This document shows positions 48,265-52,214 of a stretch of 64,000 bases of DNA, in pieces. Source of the stretch: Alviniconcha marisindica (Eukaryota > Mollusca > Gastropoda > Provannidae); contig JABMCL010000767.1 in NCBI GenBank assembly GCA_018857735.1, positions 270,001-334,000 on the forward strand, written 5' to 3'. The notes under the pieces were generated by a model. That model was not told the DNA's origin and did no database searches. It saw only the letters and a program-made list of their open reading frames with translations. The translations under genes were made by a program, and so were the position numbers. Position 1 is the first letter of the stretch. The number at the start of each line of letters is the position of its first letter.

Positions 48265-49423
48265 CACAAGCACACATGGGTACACATCCACACTTTAAAA
48301 ACACACATGCACATGATCATGTGCCCTATAAATAGTTCAAACCAGAAATGTGTCCTGGAATAAGCAATTTGCATGGTCAGTATAATCTTGCAAGAACTGA
48401 CAGCAGGATTCTTGAAAGGTTTGTTGATGGTAAAAAGATATTACTATATTAGTCATGAAGCACACACACATGCACACATGCACTTTTGTGGAATTGAACA
48501 GTGATCAGATGAAATTCTTTTCTGAAAAACGTTAGGGATTATGACACCAAAGCCTGCTAATTTATGGTGCTCATGTTAGGGAAGGTTGTGACACATATTT
48601 TGTGGCCCAATAGGGAAGAATGTTGGTGGAAGTTTTAGGGGACATAGACAGCTGTGAACTAGCAGCTTCTTGGAATTTGAAAGTATCACTGACTTGATGA
48701 GACTGCATTTCACACCGAGTTTGAAGGGACTGTCAGTGGCGTGAAAGCAAGGACTGATCACCTTTGTGTTTATGCCAGACACCTGGGTGCTGCAAAGTAC
48801 CCAACAGATACCAATCCAGATACAGATCACTGCGCTGAAAACCCTGCAGTTGGTCATTTGAATGACTCTCATGGGTTGATCATTTAAAGGACTCTCATGG
48901 GTTGATCATTTAAAGGACTCTTGTGGGTTGATCATTTAAAGGACTCTTATGGGTTTATCATTAAATGACTCTTAAGGGTTTATCATTCAAATGACTCTTA
49001 AGGGACTCTTAACTGACACACAAGTTGTTAGGTAACTGGCTGTGAAGGCTCATTGAGGTGATGCTCCTGATCGTTTAACTGACTGTTGACATTTGGTAAC
49101 TGGACTGTCCCTAGAGGAGTGGTCATTTCTCTGACTCGGGGTTTGATCAGTCCCCCGTTTCTTGACGGGCGATGATTTTACTGACTGACGCGGTTCATGA
49201 TGTAACTGACGCTTGGGTTAGGGTGCGGCGGTAGTAACGAAGCTTGTGGGAGCTACAGGGTGTGAGTGTCCTAACCTTTGCAGAAGAGGAGGAGGAGGAA
49301 GAAGAAGAGGAAGATGATCAGTATCGTGATGATAAGTATGACGATGACAACGACAACAACAACAACAACAACAATGTTCGCATCAATGCAGCCCCAGGCA
49401 AGATGGATGGCGACTACCACTAG
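723..49423 (+). CDS. GOLIM4: Golgi integral membrane protein 4-like gene, 13 coding exons
   Basis: Joined exons: 723-891, 3119-3181, 17028-17077, 18864-18917, 20018-20168, 21536-21618, 27007-27069, 31277-31513, 32172-32610, 43990-44129, 44643-44951, 45454-45478, 49284-49423. All introns are GT-AG, all phases match, and the total is 1923 nt (640 aa plus stop), near the roughly 700 aa of vertebrate GOLIM4. The predicted type II protein has a short basic tail, one helix at residues 10-27, a lumenal coiled coil at about 31-235, a Q-rich block (212-290), an S/T/P/G-rich stalk (291-436) and an acidic C-terminus. Exons 4-6 show the GOLIM4 family pattern (QQHKMLKSQ, then QLKQEKELEVSSLK). In vertebrates GPP130 is a cis-Golgi protein cycling through endosomes and involved in retrograde traffic and Mn response; that role is inferred here from family membership. 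GOLM1/CASC4 are relatives but fit the middle less well. Splice sites were read by eye; exon 11's start is the least certain. Confidence 0.85.
1110..1219. repeat. (CT)n microsatellite followed by poly(G)
   Basis: Pure CT dinucleotides from 1110 to 1178, then after 20 bases a G run of about 18 bases, in intron 1. Confidence 0.95.
1629..1675. repeat. (TA)n microsatellite
   Basis: About 23 TA units in intron 1. Confidence 0.95.
1680..3110. other. Intron 1 remainder
   Basis: Mostly AT-rich sequence with no exon. A less AT-rich island at about 1910-2540 has short ORFs on both strands, but no family is recognised and no splice sites link it to the gene; it may be an old mobile-element remnant. Confidence 0.4.
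3119..3181 (+). CDS. GOLIM4: GOLIM4-like exon 2: coiled coil
   Basis: Sixty-three nt, phase 1 in and out, acceptor TCTTGCAG and donor GAGG|GTAAGT. It encodes a charged heptad-like segment (residues about 57-77, DEQIFELKDLQESHEASME). Confidence 0.82.
4030..4795. repeat. 34-bp minisatellite, about 22 copies
   Basis: Unit close to GATTGATCTCCACAGACTGA followed by TTTAGTGATTACAT, in intron 2. Each unit carries CTCCACAG, a weak acceptor-like string, but it resembles no exon of this gene. Confidence 0.92.
4990..5225 (-). mobile_element. Retroelement 3' fragment, RNase H family, copy 2
   Basis: The reverse complement matches 21010-21240 over most of its length (for example GAGAGGGCCATCGTCAnTCA and GACAAACATTGGAAC). 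It is the tail of the element described at 20440-21240, in the opposite orientation. Copy 2 has a single AAGAGGAAGTGCCAGACGAT block where copy 1 has that block duplicated. Confidence 0.7.
5314..5548. repeat. 33-bp minisatellite, seven copies
   Basis: Unit TTTGGTCTATAGGCAGACAT then CCATAGAGAACAC. The 33-bp period is a codon multiple, so the minus strand stays open (CSLWMSAYRPK repeats); this is not taken as a gene. Confidence 0.92.
5590..6510. repeat. About 63-bp minisatellite, about 14 copies
   Basis: Units of the form TATAGACCTTTGGTCTTCAC, ACATGGCAGTGCACTGCTCT, ACCGAGCATGGGACTCCTAA, AAC. The earlier copies are more divergent. It yields ORFs on both strands because the period is near 21 codons. 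Confidence 0.9.
6520..7150. other. AT-rich intronic DNA with poly(G)
   Basis: Only a G run at 6881-6899 stands out; no exon or mobile element is recognised. Confidence 0.4.
7165..7430. repeat. 59-bp minisatellite, four copies
   Basis: Unit begins TGTGATAGTGGTGTTAACAA and ends GTATGGCCTCTTTGCTG; the last copy is diverged. Confidence 0.88.
7457..7513. repeat. (TA)n microsatellite
   Basis: About 28 TA units in intron 2. Confidence 0.95.
7520..8254. other. Intron 2 segment, no gene seen
   Basis: Single-copy-looking DNA with a poly(G) run at 8172-8190 and no recognised feature. Confidence 0.35.
8255..8368 (+). repeat. Dispersed 3'-tail repeat with (CT)n, copy 1
   Basis: A 45-bp sequence (TGTGAATGAGTAATATGTAC then AGAGCTGTATTTTGCCTAGA) leading into a pure CT tract. 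The same sequence plus CT tract recurs at 27696, so it is probably the conserved tail of a short interspersed element that ends in a CT microsatellite. Confidence 0.65.
8380..9585. other. Intron 2 segment, no gene seen
   Basis: No exon, array or mobile element recognised. Confidence 0.35.
9590..9965. repeat. 34-bp minisatellite, about ten copies
   Basis: Unit close to ACCTGGTGAAAACATTGGGT followed by CAAGTGACCAACTG; the outer copies are degenerate. Confidence 0.88.
9970..10480. other. Intron 2 segment, no gene seen
   Basis: Short degenerate repeats around CATAGACCACT (10355-10460); nothing else recognised. Confidence 0.3.
10495..10640. repeat. Degenerate repeat around AAATCAGATCAGACCATG
   Basis: Three imperfect copies of about 55-60 bp just before the 67-bp array. 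Confidence 0.7.
10650..11330. repeat. 67-bp minisatellite organised as 134-bp dimers
   Basis: Two unit types alternate: one with GGCCATTGGG, TTAGGACTG and GGAGTTCTC, the other with GGCCAATGGG, TTAGGGCTG and GGCATTCTC. The AB dimer repeats about four times almost without change, a higher-order repeat. Confidence 0.9.
11540..12443 (+). mobile_element. MITE-like element, copy A (904 bp)
   Basis: Terminal inverted repeats CAGAGCCTCCGCTAGAC at the left and its exact complement at the right. TTAAT flanks both sides (11535-11539 and 12444-12448) as a 5-bp target duplication. No transposase ORF. It shares both ends and internal blocks with the element at 21863-22371, which is inverted and shorter. 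Confidence 0.88.
12579..12649. repeat. Inverted repeat, 13-bp perfect arms
   Basis: CTAGTTTCCTGAC at 12579-12591 and its complement at 12637-12649, extendable to about 17 bp with one mismatch; could form a hairpin. Confidence 0.7.
12720..12800 (+). repeat. Retroelement-tail-like segment
   Basis: CTTGATAAAGCCCTCCGATG, GGCGAAA, then AATAAAAC and a short CT/TA run. The form resembles 3' tails of invertebrate retroelements; identity is a guess. Confidence 0.3.
12807..15907. mobile_element. 3.1-kb element with 26-bp terminal inverted repeats
   Basis: 12807-12832 and the reverse complement of 15882-15907 match at 25 of 26 bases (core GTGCCAAAAGGTGCT). No transposase is readable, so it is non-autonomous or decayed. 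The flanking TA repeats hide any target duplication. Internally it has several copies of the motif CTGTCGGATGnAAC. A similar end occurs at 39168-39190. Confidence 0.75.
12997..13184. repeat. Inverted repeat around CTGTCGGATG
   Basis: Arms 12997-13017 and 13163-13184 are complementary with one mismatch over about 21 bp. Variants of the motif recur at 13331, 13535 and 13681. It may be a subterminal protein-binding site of the 3.1-kb element. Confidence 0.6.
16070..16830. repeat. About 50-57-bp degenerate minisatellite
   Basis: About 14 imperfect copies built on GTTAGTAAAGCTACTTTTCT and GGAGATAGTGCCAGTTCCCT. Confidence 0.88.
17028..17077 (+). CDS. GOLIM4: GOLIM4-like exon 3: coiled coil
   Basis: Fifty nt, phase 1 in and phase 0 out. 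The acceptor is TTTTTGTGTTTCAG and the donor AAG|GTGAGT. It encodes residues about 78-94 (EMMRNKDELQEKCDNDK), with the single coiled-coil cysteine at 90. Confidence 0.82.
17110..17995. repeat. 31-bp minisatellite, about 28 copies
   Basis: Unit GGGTAATGGGTCAGGATACA then GGGGCACCATA, starting 35 nt after the exon 3 donor. I see no likeness to exon 3. Confidence 0.93.
18000..18863 (+). repeat. 41-bp array of exon 4 acceptor copies
   Basis: About 21 units of TGTTCTGTCACTCTGTTTCAG followed by xGAGAATTCACCAATTCACA. The real exon 4 border is TCTCTCACTCTGTTTCAG|CAAGAATTCACCAATC, so every unit carries the acceptor and about 15-18 nt of exon 4. The exon 4 reading frame stays open through the array from at least 18642, so using the unit three copies upstream (AG at 18739-18740) would add 123 nt, 41 codons, in frame. 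Confidence 0.9.
18739..18740 (+). other. Candidate in-frame upstream acceptor of exon 4
   Basis: TTTTGTCACTTTGTGTCAG|CAAGAATTCACC: the exon-like head is identical to exon 4's first 12 nt. Exon start at 18741 is exactly 123 nt before the main start, with no stop between. Confidence 0.35.
18864..18917 (+). CDS. GOLIM4: GOLIM4-like exon 4: conserved QQHKMLK segment
   Basis: Fifty-four nt, phase 0 both sides, acceptor CTCTGTTTCAG and donor AAG|GTAGTC. It encodes QEFTNRLNSLNQQHKMLK, matching the vertebrate GOLIM4 motif ahead of its own LKSQ. The acceptor and the first 15-18 nt are the parent of the 41-bp array directly upstream. Confidence 0.88.
19181..19213 (+). pseudogene. Relic copy of the exon 5 head
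   Basis: Matches the first 33 nt of exon 5 at 25 positions. It would read SQYDEHKLEQI; six of eight differences fall at third codon positions and seven are transitions. The AG in front of the exon is lost, so it is probably a decayed duplicate rather than a working exon. Confidence 0.6.
19216..20000. repeat. GT-rich minisatellite reaching exon 5
   Basis: Units like GTGTATAACTGTGGGTGTGT and TGGTGA, about 26 bp with longer variants (plus GGCATGTTGGTGTT). It lies between the relic and real exon 5 heads and ends about 18 nt before the acceptor. Confidence 0.88.
20018..20168 (+). CDS. GOLIM4: GOLIM4-like exon 5: long coiled coil
   Basis: Acceptor GTGGACAG, donor AAAG|GTACGT, phase 0 in and 1 out. 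It encodes residues 113-162, rich in Glu, Gln and Arg, including EYQQLKQEKELEVSSLK, which aligns with the vertebrate GOLIM4 'LQLQQEKEQELSKLK' region. Decayed copies of its head (19181-19213) and tail (20296-20339) lie in the flanking introns. Confidence 0.9.
20296..20339 (+). pseudogene. Relic copy of the exon 5 tail
   Basis: Matches the exon 5 stretch encoding EYQQLKQEKELEV and following bases at about 39 of 44 positions (the relic reads EYQQLRQEKELEV), 128 nt downstream of exon 5. No donor follows it. Confidence 0.7.
20440..21240 (+). mobile_element. Retroelement fragment with RNase H domain, copy 1
   Basis: The frame after 20811 reads LWVYCPGHAGVKGNDRADRL, the typical C-terminal RNase H motif of non-LTR retrotransposon polyproteins, followed by a family-specific tail ending near 21235. 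Stops and frameshifts make it a pseudogene. A 44-bp block is triplicated at 20767-20898, and a shorter block (AAGAGGAAGCGCCAGACGAG-like) is duplicated at about 21045-21090. Confidence 0.75.
20767..20898. repeat. 44-bp triplication inside the RNase H fragment
   Basis: Three near-identical 44-bp copies (20767, 20811, 20855) encoding the WVYCPGHAGVKG core; 44 is not a codon multiple, so each copy shifts the frame. Confidence 0.9.
21536..21618 (+). CDS. GOLIM4: GOLIM4-like exon 6: coiled coil
   Basis: Eighty-three nt, phase 1 in and 0 out, acceptor GACATACAG and donor ACAG|GTAAGT. It encodes DQIANVQRQNEQLQTQIS and following residues to 190. The donor region is repeated many times downstream in intron 6. 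Confidence 0.87.
21625..22895 (+). repeat. G-rich array of exon 6 donor copies, split by a MITE
   Basis: The array starts right at the exon 6 donor ACAG|GTAAGTTTGGTGAGGGGG. Its units are GGGGCAGGTGAGTTTGGTGA-like, with at least ten CAGGTGAGT strings (for example near 21776, 21836, 22421, 22501, 22586, 22757, 22829), each a good donor consensus. A second 52-bp unit (CAATGGTTTGTTGGTGGGGG) is mixed in. MITE copy B sits inside the array. Confidence 0.85.
21863..22371 (-). mobile_element. MITE-like element, copy B (509 bp)
   Basis: Ends CAGAGCCTCCGCTAGAC and the complement of a slightly changed CAGAGCCTTCGCTACAG. CAGATG flanks both sides (21857-21862 and 22372-22377). Both halves match copy A in reverse orientation, with internal deletions. 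No coding capacity. Confidence 0.88.
23100..23245. repeat. 26-bp repeat, about five copies
   Basis: Unit GTCAGTCAAACCTTCTGAAT plus AGTTCT. Confidence 0.85.
23250..23765. other. Intron 6 segment
   Basis: Contains a C-rich run (23320-23340) and three degenerate copies of GAGCTGTCTGTTTACATGTA at 23515-23710; no exon. Confidence 0.4.
23770..24600. repeat. 35-bp minisatellite with 56-bp variants
   Basis: About 22 units of TGTGGTTATGTTCCACTGAA followed by CAACACCCAGCTGTA; early units carry an added CCTAAACAGCAGTCCCA. Confidence 0.92.
24990..25890. repeat. About 35-bp degenerate AT-rich minisatellite
   Basis: About 25 imperfect copies of AATTTATGTATTGACATCAT followed by TATGAAAGATCTGCT. Confidence 0.88.
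26040..27006 (+). repeat. 58-66-bp array resembling the exon 7 head
   Basis: First subfamily: 58-bp units with GATTTTCAGTCAGGTCAAGT and CTGACCAGGAACTTAATGC. Second: about 65-bp units with GTCAAGATGGACAGGAATTT and TGATTGATTTTGACATAATT. The second subfamily runs straight into the real acceptor TGATTGATTTTGACAG. The first 27 nt of exon 7 match a type 1 unit at 20 positions. Confidence 0.78.
27007..27069 (+). CDS. GOLIM4: GOLIM4-like exon 7: coiled coil end
   Basis: Sixty-three nt, phase 0 both sides. The acceptor is TGATTTTGACAG and the donor AAG|GTTTCC, a weaker site. It encodes SQVQYDQGLLRSMESEIAS and LK (residues 191-211), the last clear heptad-like segment. The 26-27 kb array upstream resembles its first 27 nt. 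Confidence 0.8.
27230..27560. repeat. Degenerate repeats after exon 7
   Basis: Five to six imperfect copies of about 60 bp around GGAAACTTTGGCTAACCAGT and CCCATGCTGTGCATG. Confidence 0.6.
27696..27840 (+). repeat. Dispersed 3'-tail repeat with (CT)n, copy 2
   Basis: Same 45-bp sequence and CT tract as at 8255, in the same orientation, with two CT interruptions at the start. Confidence 0.65.
27850..28465. other. Intron 7 segment, no gene seen
   Basis: Apparently single-copy sequence; no exon or element recognised. Confidence 0.35.
28470..29175. repeat. 35-bp C-rich minisatellite, about 20 copies
   Basis: Unit CCCACCTCTTCACAGTCAAA followed by CCTACCCCTTCTGTC; the last three copies have a variant (CTCTTTCTCTGGAACCACAT). 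Confidence 0.92.
29180..30100. other. Intron 7 segment with GT-rich tract
   Basis: No exon. Irregular GT/CA-rich sequence at 29925-30035. Confidence 0.35.
30105..30385. repeat. 39-bp minisatellite, seven copies
   Basis: Unit GCCATAAGGACTGGCTGTAG followed by AGCTCGGCTGCATGGCCAT; the codon-multiple period leaves both strands open. Confidence 0.92.
30390..31276. other. Intron 7 end with (GT)n
   Basis: (GT)n at about 30769-30836 and a direct repeat of about 35 bp (GAGATTCATGCTTTACAAAT) at 30957 and 31005. Then the exon 8 acceptor region. Confidence 0.5.
31277..31513 (+). CDS. GOLIM4: GOLIM4-like exon 8: Gln-rich segment
   Basis: Seventy-nine codons, phase 0 both sides, acceptor ATATGTGTTGCAG and donor AGGG|GTGAGT. 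More than a third of the residues are Gln, with CAG/CAA runs at about 31410-31455, ending in a Gly-rich tail (GGVANMNIG). The exon end plus donor is the unit of the 60-bp array that fills the next intron. Confidence 0.85.
31514..32113 (+). repeat. 60-bp array of exon 8 donor copies, ten units
   Basis: Exactly ten 60-bp units. Each repeats the exon 8 end (CAGGGTGGGGTTGCCAACAT, GAACATAGGG) and the following intron start. The real donor at 31514 is GTGAGT; the nine internal copies at 31574, 31634, 31694, 31754, 31814, 31874, 31934, 31994 and 32054 read GCGAGT or GCAAGT. Reading on from exon 8 gives TAG in the first unit, so a downstream donor would truncate the protein. Confidence 0.95.
32114..32171 (+). 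other. Copy of the exon 9 acceptor, in frame
   Basis: GTAGCAG|AATGCCAGTGACACCAACCA at 32114-32140 copies the real border GTCGCAG|AATGCCATTGACACCAACCT. Starting at 32121 would add 51 nt, 17 open codons (including an NAS sequon), in frame with exon 9. Its pyrimidine tract is poor. Confidence 0.5.
32172..32610 (+). CDS. GOLIM4: GOLIM4-like exon 9: lumenal stalk
   Basis: Acceptor TTTTCTGTCGCAG, donor GGCAG|GTAAGG, phase 0 in and 1 out. Residues 291-436 are low-complexity Ser/Thr/Pro/Gly/Asn sequence with several NxS/T sequons, consistent with a disordered glycosylated stalk. No domain is recognised. Confidence 0.85.
32700..33050. repeat. 27-bp minisatellite, left part
   Basis: Units CCCCCATCCTCTTTACTGTT CTGGGCT, grading into CCCTCATCCTCTTTACTGTT TTGGACT next to the LINE. 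It resumes at 43295 on the other side. Confidence 0.92.
33335..33412. repeat. Poly(C) then (CA)n microsatellite
   Basis: A C run of about 35 bases followed by about 20 CA units, in the LINE 1 3' region. Confidence 0.95.
33540..34650 (-). pseudogene. LINE 1 thumb and C-terminal CCHC-like region
   Basis: DKTKVVLFKRK and YNGRSLEV blocks after the RT core, then RTLNHRLPIQRGR and LCTKC...DDFHYVFSCPFF (C-x2-C...H...C) near 33670-33830, standard for the C-terminus of CR1/L2-like elements. Confidence 0.78.
34650..35310 (-). pseudogene. LINE 1 reverse transcriptase core
   Basis: Contains NNYRGIT, GPEQAGF, LFIDYGKAFDRVERAFLW, the GVRQGE block and the catalytic YADDT (34722-34736), followed by LQQALDALSGYCDK. 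Frame breaks are present. Confidence 0.85.
35310..39190. mobile_element. 3.9-kb insertion inside LINE 1
   Basis: It separates two halves of one RT domain. Its right end (ACACCTTTTGGCAC, then TCATAT, 39168-39190) matches the terminal inverted repeat of the 12807-15907 element at about 20 of 24 bases; the left end is diverged (CCCAAAATGTCAGG). Inside are variants of the GACATCCGAC/GTCGGATG motif also found in that element, and a piece of another LINE. Confidence 0.55.
36340..37905 (-). mobile_element. Second LINE fragment (LINE 2), jockey/CR1-like
   Basis: Minus-strand fragments in order: PVFKNAPIKKSSKP, QHGIRCGCSCETQLLGLITK (RT palm), FLGVTLTSDATWETH, VTPVLEYASSTGT, and a C-terminal NSPFFPPQSRGMTSL ... 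PTLETFCSLFQNQ. This is the usual RT-to-C-terminus order of jockey-like elements. It is truncated and frameshifted, lies inside the insertion, and differs from LINE 1. Confidence 0.75.
39190..39360 (-). pseudogene. LINE 1 reverse transcriptase, N-terminal part
   Basis: Reads LKSNKACGHDQIINEF and, after a frameshift, a VGMIKPI block, the start of the RT domain. Homology stops at about 39190, where the second element begins, and resumes at 35310. Confidence 0.7.
39700..41080 (-). pseudogene. LINE 1 endonuclease and linker
   Basis: Fragments in several frames match the AP endonuclease of LINEs: SFLALNVCGILSKMKHPDF at the start (41079), RVSQDMATNNYSFRLLDFCK with IVNGR (40415-40194), and SSDLFPLISNFAVLDLCELY with SDVHCPIVLKL (40221 on). 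A basic linker follows to 39700. Confidence 0.78.
42050..43011 (-). pseudogene. LINE 1 ORF1 (frameshifted)
   Basis: Starts with ATG at 43011-43009 (MSSDRGGVRTGKRG). After a break it includes a coiled coil ending ENERLEQYSRREAVKVVGLK, the signature of the L1/CR1-type ORF1 RNA-binding region. A C-terminal part with WTIEGRIHC lies near 42190. Stops and frame changes break it. Confidence 0.75.
43295..43615. repeat. 27-bp minisatellite, right part
   Basis: About 12 units of CCCTCGTCCTCTTCACTGTT TTGCACT, the continuation of the array at 32700-33050 beyond the LINE. Confidence 0.92.
43715..43792. repeat. (GT)n microsatellite
   Basis: Two GT tracts with ATGTGTGTGCAT interruptions in intron 9. Confidence 0.93.
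43990..44129 (+). CDS. GOLIM4: GOLIM4-like exon 10: poly-Gln and Asp/Asn segment
   Basis: Acceptor GTGTTTTGCAG, donor AAT|GTGAGA, phase 1 in and 0 out. It contains nine consecutive Gln codons (CAG/CAA) and ends PPNNNVDLPDAAVNGN. That last piece is copied twice downstream with its own splice sites. Confidence 0.82.
44223..44266 (+). other. Mini-copy 1 of exon 10 (possible alternative exon)
   Basis: A 44-nt copy of the 3' end of exon 10, preceded by CATCTCTCAG and followed by GTGAGA. It shares 3-nt and 1-nt deletions that put it in phase 1 in, phase 0 out. Joined directly to exon 9 it would give an in-frame 15-codon replacement for exon 10 (ending AAVNGN); joined after exon 10 it would shift the frame. 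Use is not shown. Confidence 0.45.
44320..44363 (+). other. Mini-copy 2 of exon 10 (possible alternative exon)
   Basis: A second 44-nt copy with the same flanks (CATCTCTCAG before, GTGAAA after) and the same phase behaviour. It differs from copy 1 at a few positions (ATG to GTG, GCT to ACT, AAT to AGT codons). A third acceptor copy at 44393-44402 leads into diverged sequence. Confidence 0.42.
44643..44951 (+). CDS. GOLIM4: GOLIM4-like exon 11: acidic stalk
   Basis: Donor AAT|GTGAGT, phase 0 both sides, residues about 484-586, rich in Asp, Glu, Gly, Gln and Met. The frame is closed by TGA at 44598, so the acceptor must lie after it. AATGACCAG at 44642 is preferred; GACCTGCAG at 44681 would also keep the frame and remove 13 codons. 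Confidence 0.72.
44960..45240. repeat. GT-rich tract and GGTAAAG-type degenerate repeats
   Basis: Irregular GT runs (45004-45120) after the exon 11 donor, then three imperfect copies of TGTTGGTAAAGGACTAA-like sequence. Confidence 0.7.
45454..45478 (+). CDS. GOLIM4: GOLIM4-like exon 12: microexon
   Basis: A 25-nt exon (RGVERNAA plus one base) between TTTCACGTTGCAG and GCAG|GTACGT, phase 0 in and 1 out. It is supported because it links exon 11 (phase 0) to exon 13 (phase 1), which cannot join directly in frame. Confidence 0.65.
45790..46075. repeat. 35-bp minisatellite, about seven copies
   Basis: Unit GGCCTGGTCTCTTTGCCTGT followed by CTGATGGGACATTGT. Confidence 0.92.
46335..47810. repeat. 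24-bp degenerate minisatellite, about 60 copies
   Basis: Unit GGTGAGGAGGTGGAGTGTTT AGGG with very many small insertions and deletions, and decay toward the right end. Some of the irregularity may be long-read or assembly error. Confidence 0.9.
47815..48855. other. Intron 12 segment
   Basis: No exon recognised; (CA)n at 48230-48260. Confidence 0.35.
48865..49015. repeat. About 27-bp repeat, six copies
   Basis: Unit TGGGTTGATCATTTAAAGGA CTCTTA, just upstream of exon 13. Confidence 0.85.
49284..49423 (+). CDS. GOLIM4: GOLIM4-like exon 13: acidic C-terminus and stop
   Basis: Acceptor CCTAACCTTTGCAG, phase 1. It encodes about ten Glu, then Asp/Tyr/Arg-rich sequence, a run of Asn and the end PGKMDGDYH before TAG at 49421-49423. 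Vertebrate GOLIM4 also ends in a poly-Glu block, which supports this as the true terminus. Confidence 0.85.
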
Positions 49424-49690
49424 CGCCCGGTAGTCTCACAGCGACTGGTGCAGGTGGATGTTGGCAGACCGTAGTGGCTGCATTTCCTGTCTGCTGTCTA
49501 GTGCATCGTGACCCTCTAGCTTGTGTGTGCGTGGGTGTCAGTGCATTCCTAACTGCATAGTCGACCGTGTGTAGTTCGTAGTTGTGTGTGTGTGTGTGAG
49601 TGAGTGAGTGAGTGCTTGCTGTTGCATGTCGTTGCTGCTTGTCCAGTAGCGTAGAATGTGCTGTGAACAACCACCTGGACCTTTTTGTCT
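49424..49690 (+). other. Start of 3' UTR
   Basis: Follows the stop; contains short GT and GAGT runs. No polyadenylation signal close by, so where the transcript ends is not visible. Confidence 0.5.
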
Positions 49691-49739
49691 CCCTGATCCC
49701 AAGTCTCAAGTCTTATCCCATCATCCCGGTTACAGGTCT

Positions 49740-50245
49740 TGACAAATAAGCCATTTTGCCCTTTGAAGATTTGCAGATTTGAAGTCTGGAGAGACCAGGT
49801 TTTTGTCCCTCTATCCAGATTTCAAATATTGATGGGTCAGCCTTTTCCCCACCGATTTGAAGTCCTGAGAGACCATGATTTTGTCGCATCACCAACATTC
49901 ACACTTAGGTTTGGAGAGACCAGCTTTTTGTCCCAATACCCACATTTCAGTTCTTGACAGAACCGCTTTTTGTCCCTTGGCCTACATTCCAAGTCTTGAC
50001 AGAACAGCTTTTTGTCCCATGACTCATATTTCAATTCTTGACAGAACCACTTTTTGTCTCTTGACCTACATTTGAAGTCTTGACAGAACAGCTTTTTGTC
50101 CCATGACCCATATTTCAAATCTAGACAGAATAGCTTTTTGTCCCATGAACCACATTTCAAGTCTTGACAGAACAGTTTTTTGTCCCATGAACATTTCAAG
50201 TCTTGACAGAACAGCTTTTTGTCCCATGACCCATATTTCAAGGCA
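49740..50245. repeat. About 42-bp minisatellite, about 12 copies
   Basis: Unit TTTTTGTCCCATGACCCATA TTTCAAGTCTTGACAGAACA GC; early copies diverged. Confidence 0.9.
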
Positions 50246-50339
50246 GTCAAGAATCAGTGATATTTATTTGTCGTCTGTCAACACAGGAAATCTTGACAGC
50301 TCTCAGTGTGTCTTTCAGTGATGGTTTGGTACTGTCAGC

Positions 50340-50960
50340 TGTGTCCATTTCTGTGCATACAAATACAATGCCATGCAGTAATGATACAGTGCAACACTGT
50401 ACAATAATGATACAGTACAATGTCATGTACTAATGGTACAATGCAACACTGTACAATAATGATACAGTACAATTTCATGTACTAATGATACAGTGCAACA
50501 CTGTACAATAATGATACAGTACAGTGTCATGTACTAATGATACAGTGCAGTAATGATACAGTGCAACACTGTGCAATAATGATACAGTACAATGTTGTGC
50601 AATAACGATACAGTACAGTGCCATGTACTAATGATACAGTGCAGTAATGATCCAGTGCAACGCTGTACAATAACGATACAGTACAATGCCATGTACTAAT
50701 GATACAGAGCAGTAATGATACAGTGCAACGCTGTGCAATAACGATACAGTACAGTGCCATGTACTAATGATACAGTGCAGTAATGATCCAGTGCAACGCT
50801 GTGCAATAACGATACAGTACAGTGTCATGTACTAATGATACAGTGCAGTAATGATCCAGTGTAACGCTGTGCAATAACGATACAGTACAGTGTCATGTAC
50901 TAACGATACAGTGCAGTAATGATCCAGTGCAACGCTGTGCAATAACGATACAGTACAGTG
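50340..50960. repeat. Compound AATGATACAGTGCA minisatellite
   Basis: Short units (CAATAATGATACAGT, ATGTACTAATGATACAGTGC, GTAATGATCCAGTGCAACGC) nested into a larger repeat of about 78 bp copied about five times. Confidence 0.9.
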
Positions 50961-51319
50961 CCCTGCCTGCTGTGTGGGACAAACCATGGAAAGCACAGGC
51001 CATTGCAGTCTTCCTTTCTCTCTTGAGGGGCCAGCAGTTCCAGCCTGGCTCTGCACTGCACAGCTGTCTTCTGGTGGGGCTGCTAGCGGGAACTGAACCT
51101 CCAGTCTGCCAGATGAGGGCACAGTGCACGTTGAGGCCCGCTGCTTTGGGCTGTCCACTTCAAAGAGATCCTTGGGCAGTTGGAAATCAAAGTTGATAGG
51201 TTTTACCATTGTTGTGCTTTGAAACTTAGAATGTTTGATTTGCACGCTGGTGGAGTTGGGTAGAACTGCTCATGTGTCTGCTGCTGACTCCGCCAGGTGG
51301 AGGCAGTCCAGAGTACCTG

Positions 51320-51490
51320 CTAAGTGCTAAATTATAATGCTAAGTGCTAAATTATCCTGCTAGGTGCACAATTGTCCCACTGGGTGCTAAATTATCCTGC
51401 CAAGTGCTAAATTGTCCCACGAAGTGCAGAATTGCCCTGCTAGGTGCTAAATTATCCTGCCAAGTGCTAAATTGTCCCACTAAGTGCTAA
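51320..51490. repeat. Short repeat around GTGCTAAATTATCCTGC
   Basis: About eight imperfect copies of 20-22 bp. Confidence 0.85.
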
Positions 51491-51594
51491 AATATTCTTT
51501 AGAATAACGCCACAGCCTGCACAGGCTGGTTGAACACAGCATGTTCTGTTTAGCACAGTAGTCGTTCACCCATGTCTCACTGTCAGCACTATAG

Positions 51595-51735
51595 CGTAGT
51601 GGCTTGACCGGAACATGTAACAGTGGCTTGACCAGGACATACAACATAGTGGCTTAACCAGGACATACAACATAGTGGCTTAACCAGGACATACAACATT
51701 GTAGCTTGTAGCTATGACATTGTAGCTTGACCAGG
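51595..51735. repeat. 26-bp repeat, about five copies
   Basis: Unit AGTGGCTTAACCAGGACATA CAACAT. Confidence 0.85.
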
Positions 51736-51869
51736 ACATTGTAGTTTGGTGTTGCCTTGCTTCCTGTTCTTTTGGTTTGCATTTGTTTCTTTGGCTGTGA
51801 GGTTTCACTGGGGGCCTTTGTGTGATACACAAATTAGTACTGTGCCCAGGGTTTGTGTGCAGTGAGTTT

Positions 51870-52065
51870 TGAAGTCGTCAGTAGCCATTAAACTTGACAA
51901 GAAGCAGAAGTCATTGATGAAGTCAGTACAAGTAGCAGTCACTAGAAGTCGTCAGTAGCCATTAAACTTGACAAGAAGCAGAAGTCATTGATGAAGTCAG
52001 TACAAGTAGCAGTCACTAGAAGTGGTCAGTAGCCATCACAACTGACAAGAAGCGGAAGTCACATG
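51870..52065. repeat. 78-bp duplication, two and a half copies
   Basis: GAAGTCGTCAGTAGCCATTA and following sequence is repeated almost exactly. Confidence 0.88.
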
Positions 52066-52176
52066 GTATAAATTTGTTAGAACTGGGAATTATTAGATTT
52101 GGTCAACACAGCTGGTTTTCTTTTGGTGGTGGTCATGTGGTTTTGGGGGTTGGGGCAACCGATGATTTAATTGGAA

Positions 52177-52179
<3 letters not shown>

Positions 52180-52212
<33 letters not shown>
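52180..52212. repeat. (GT)n microsatellite
   Basis: About 16 GT units. Confidence 0.93.
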
Positions 52213-52214
<2 letters not shown>

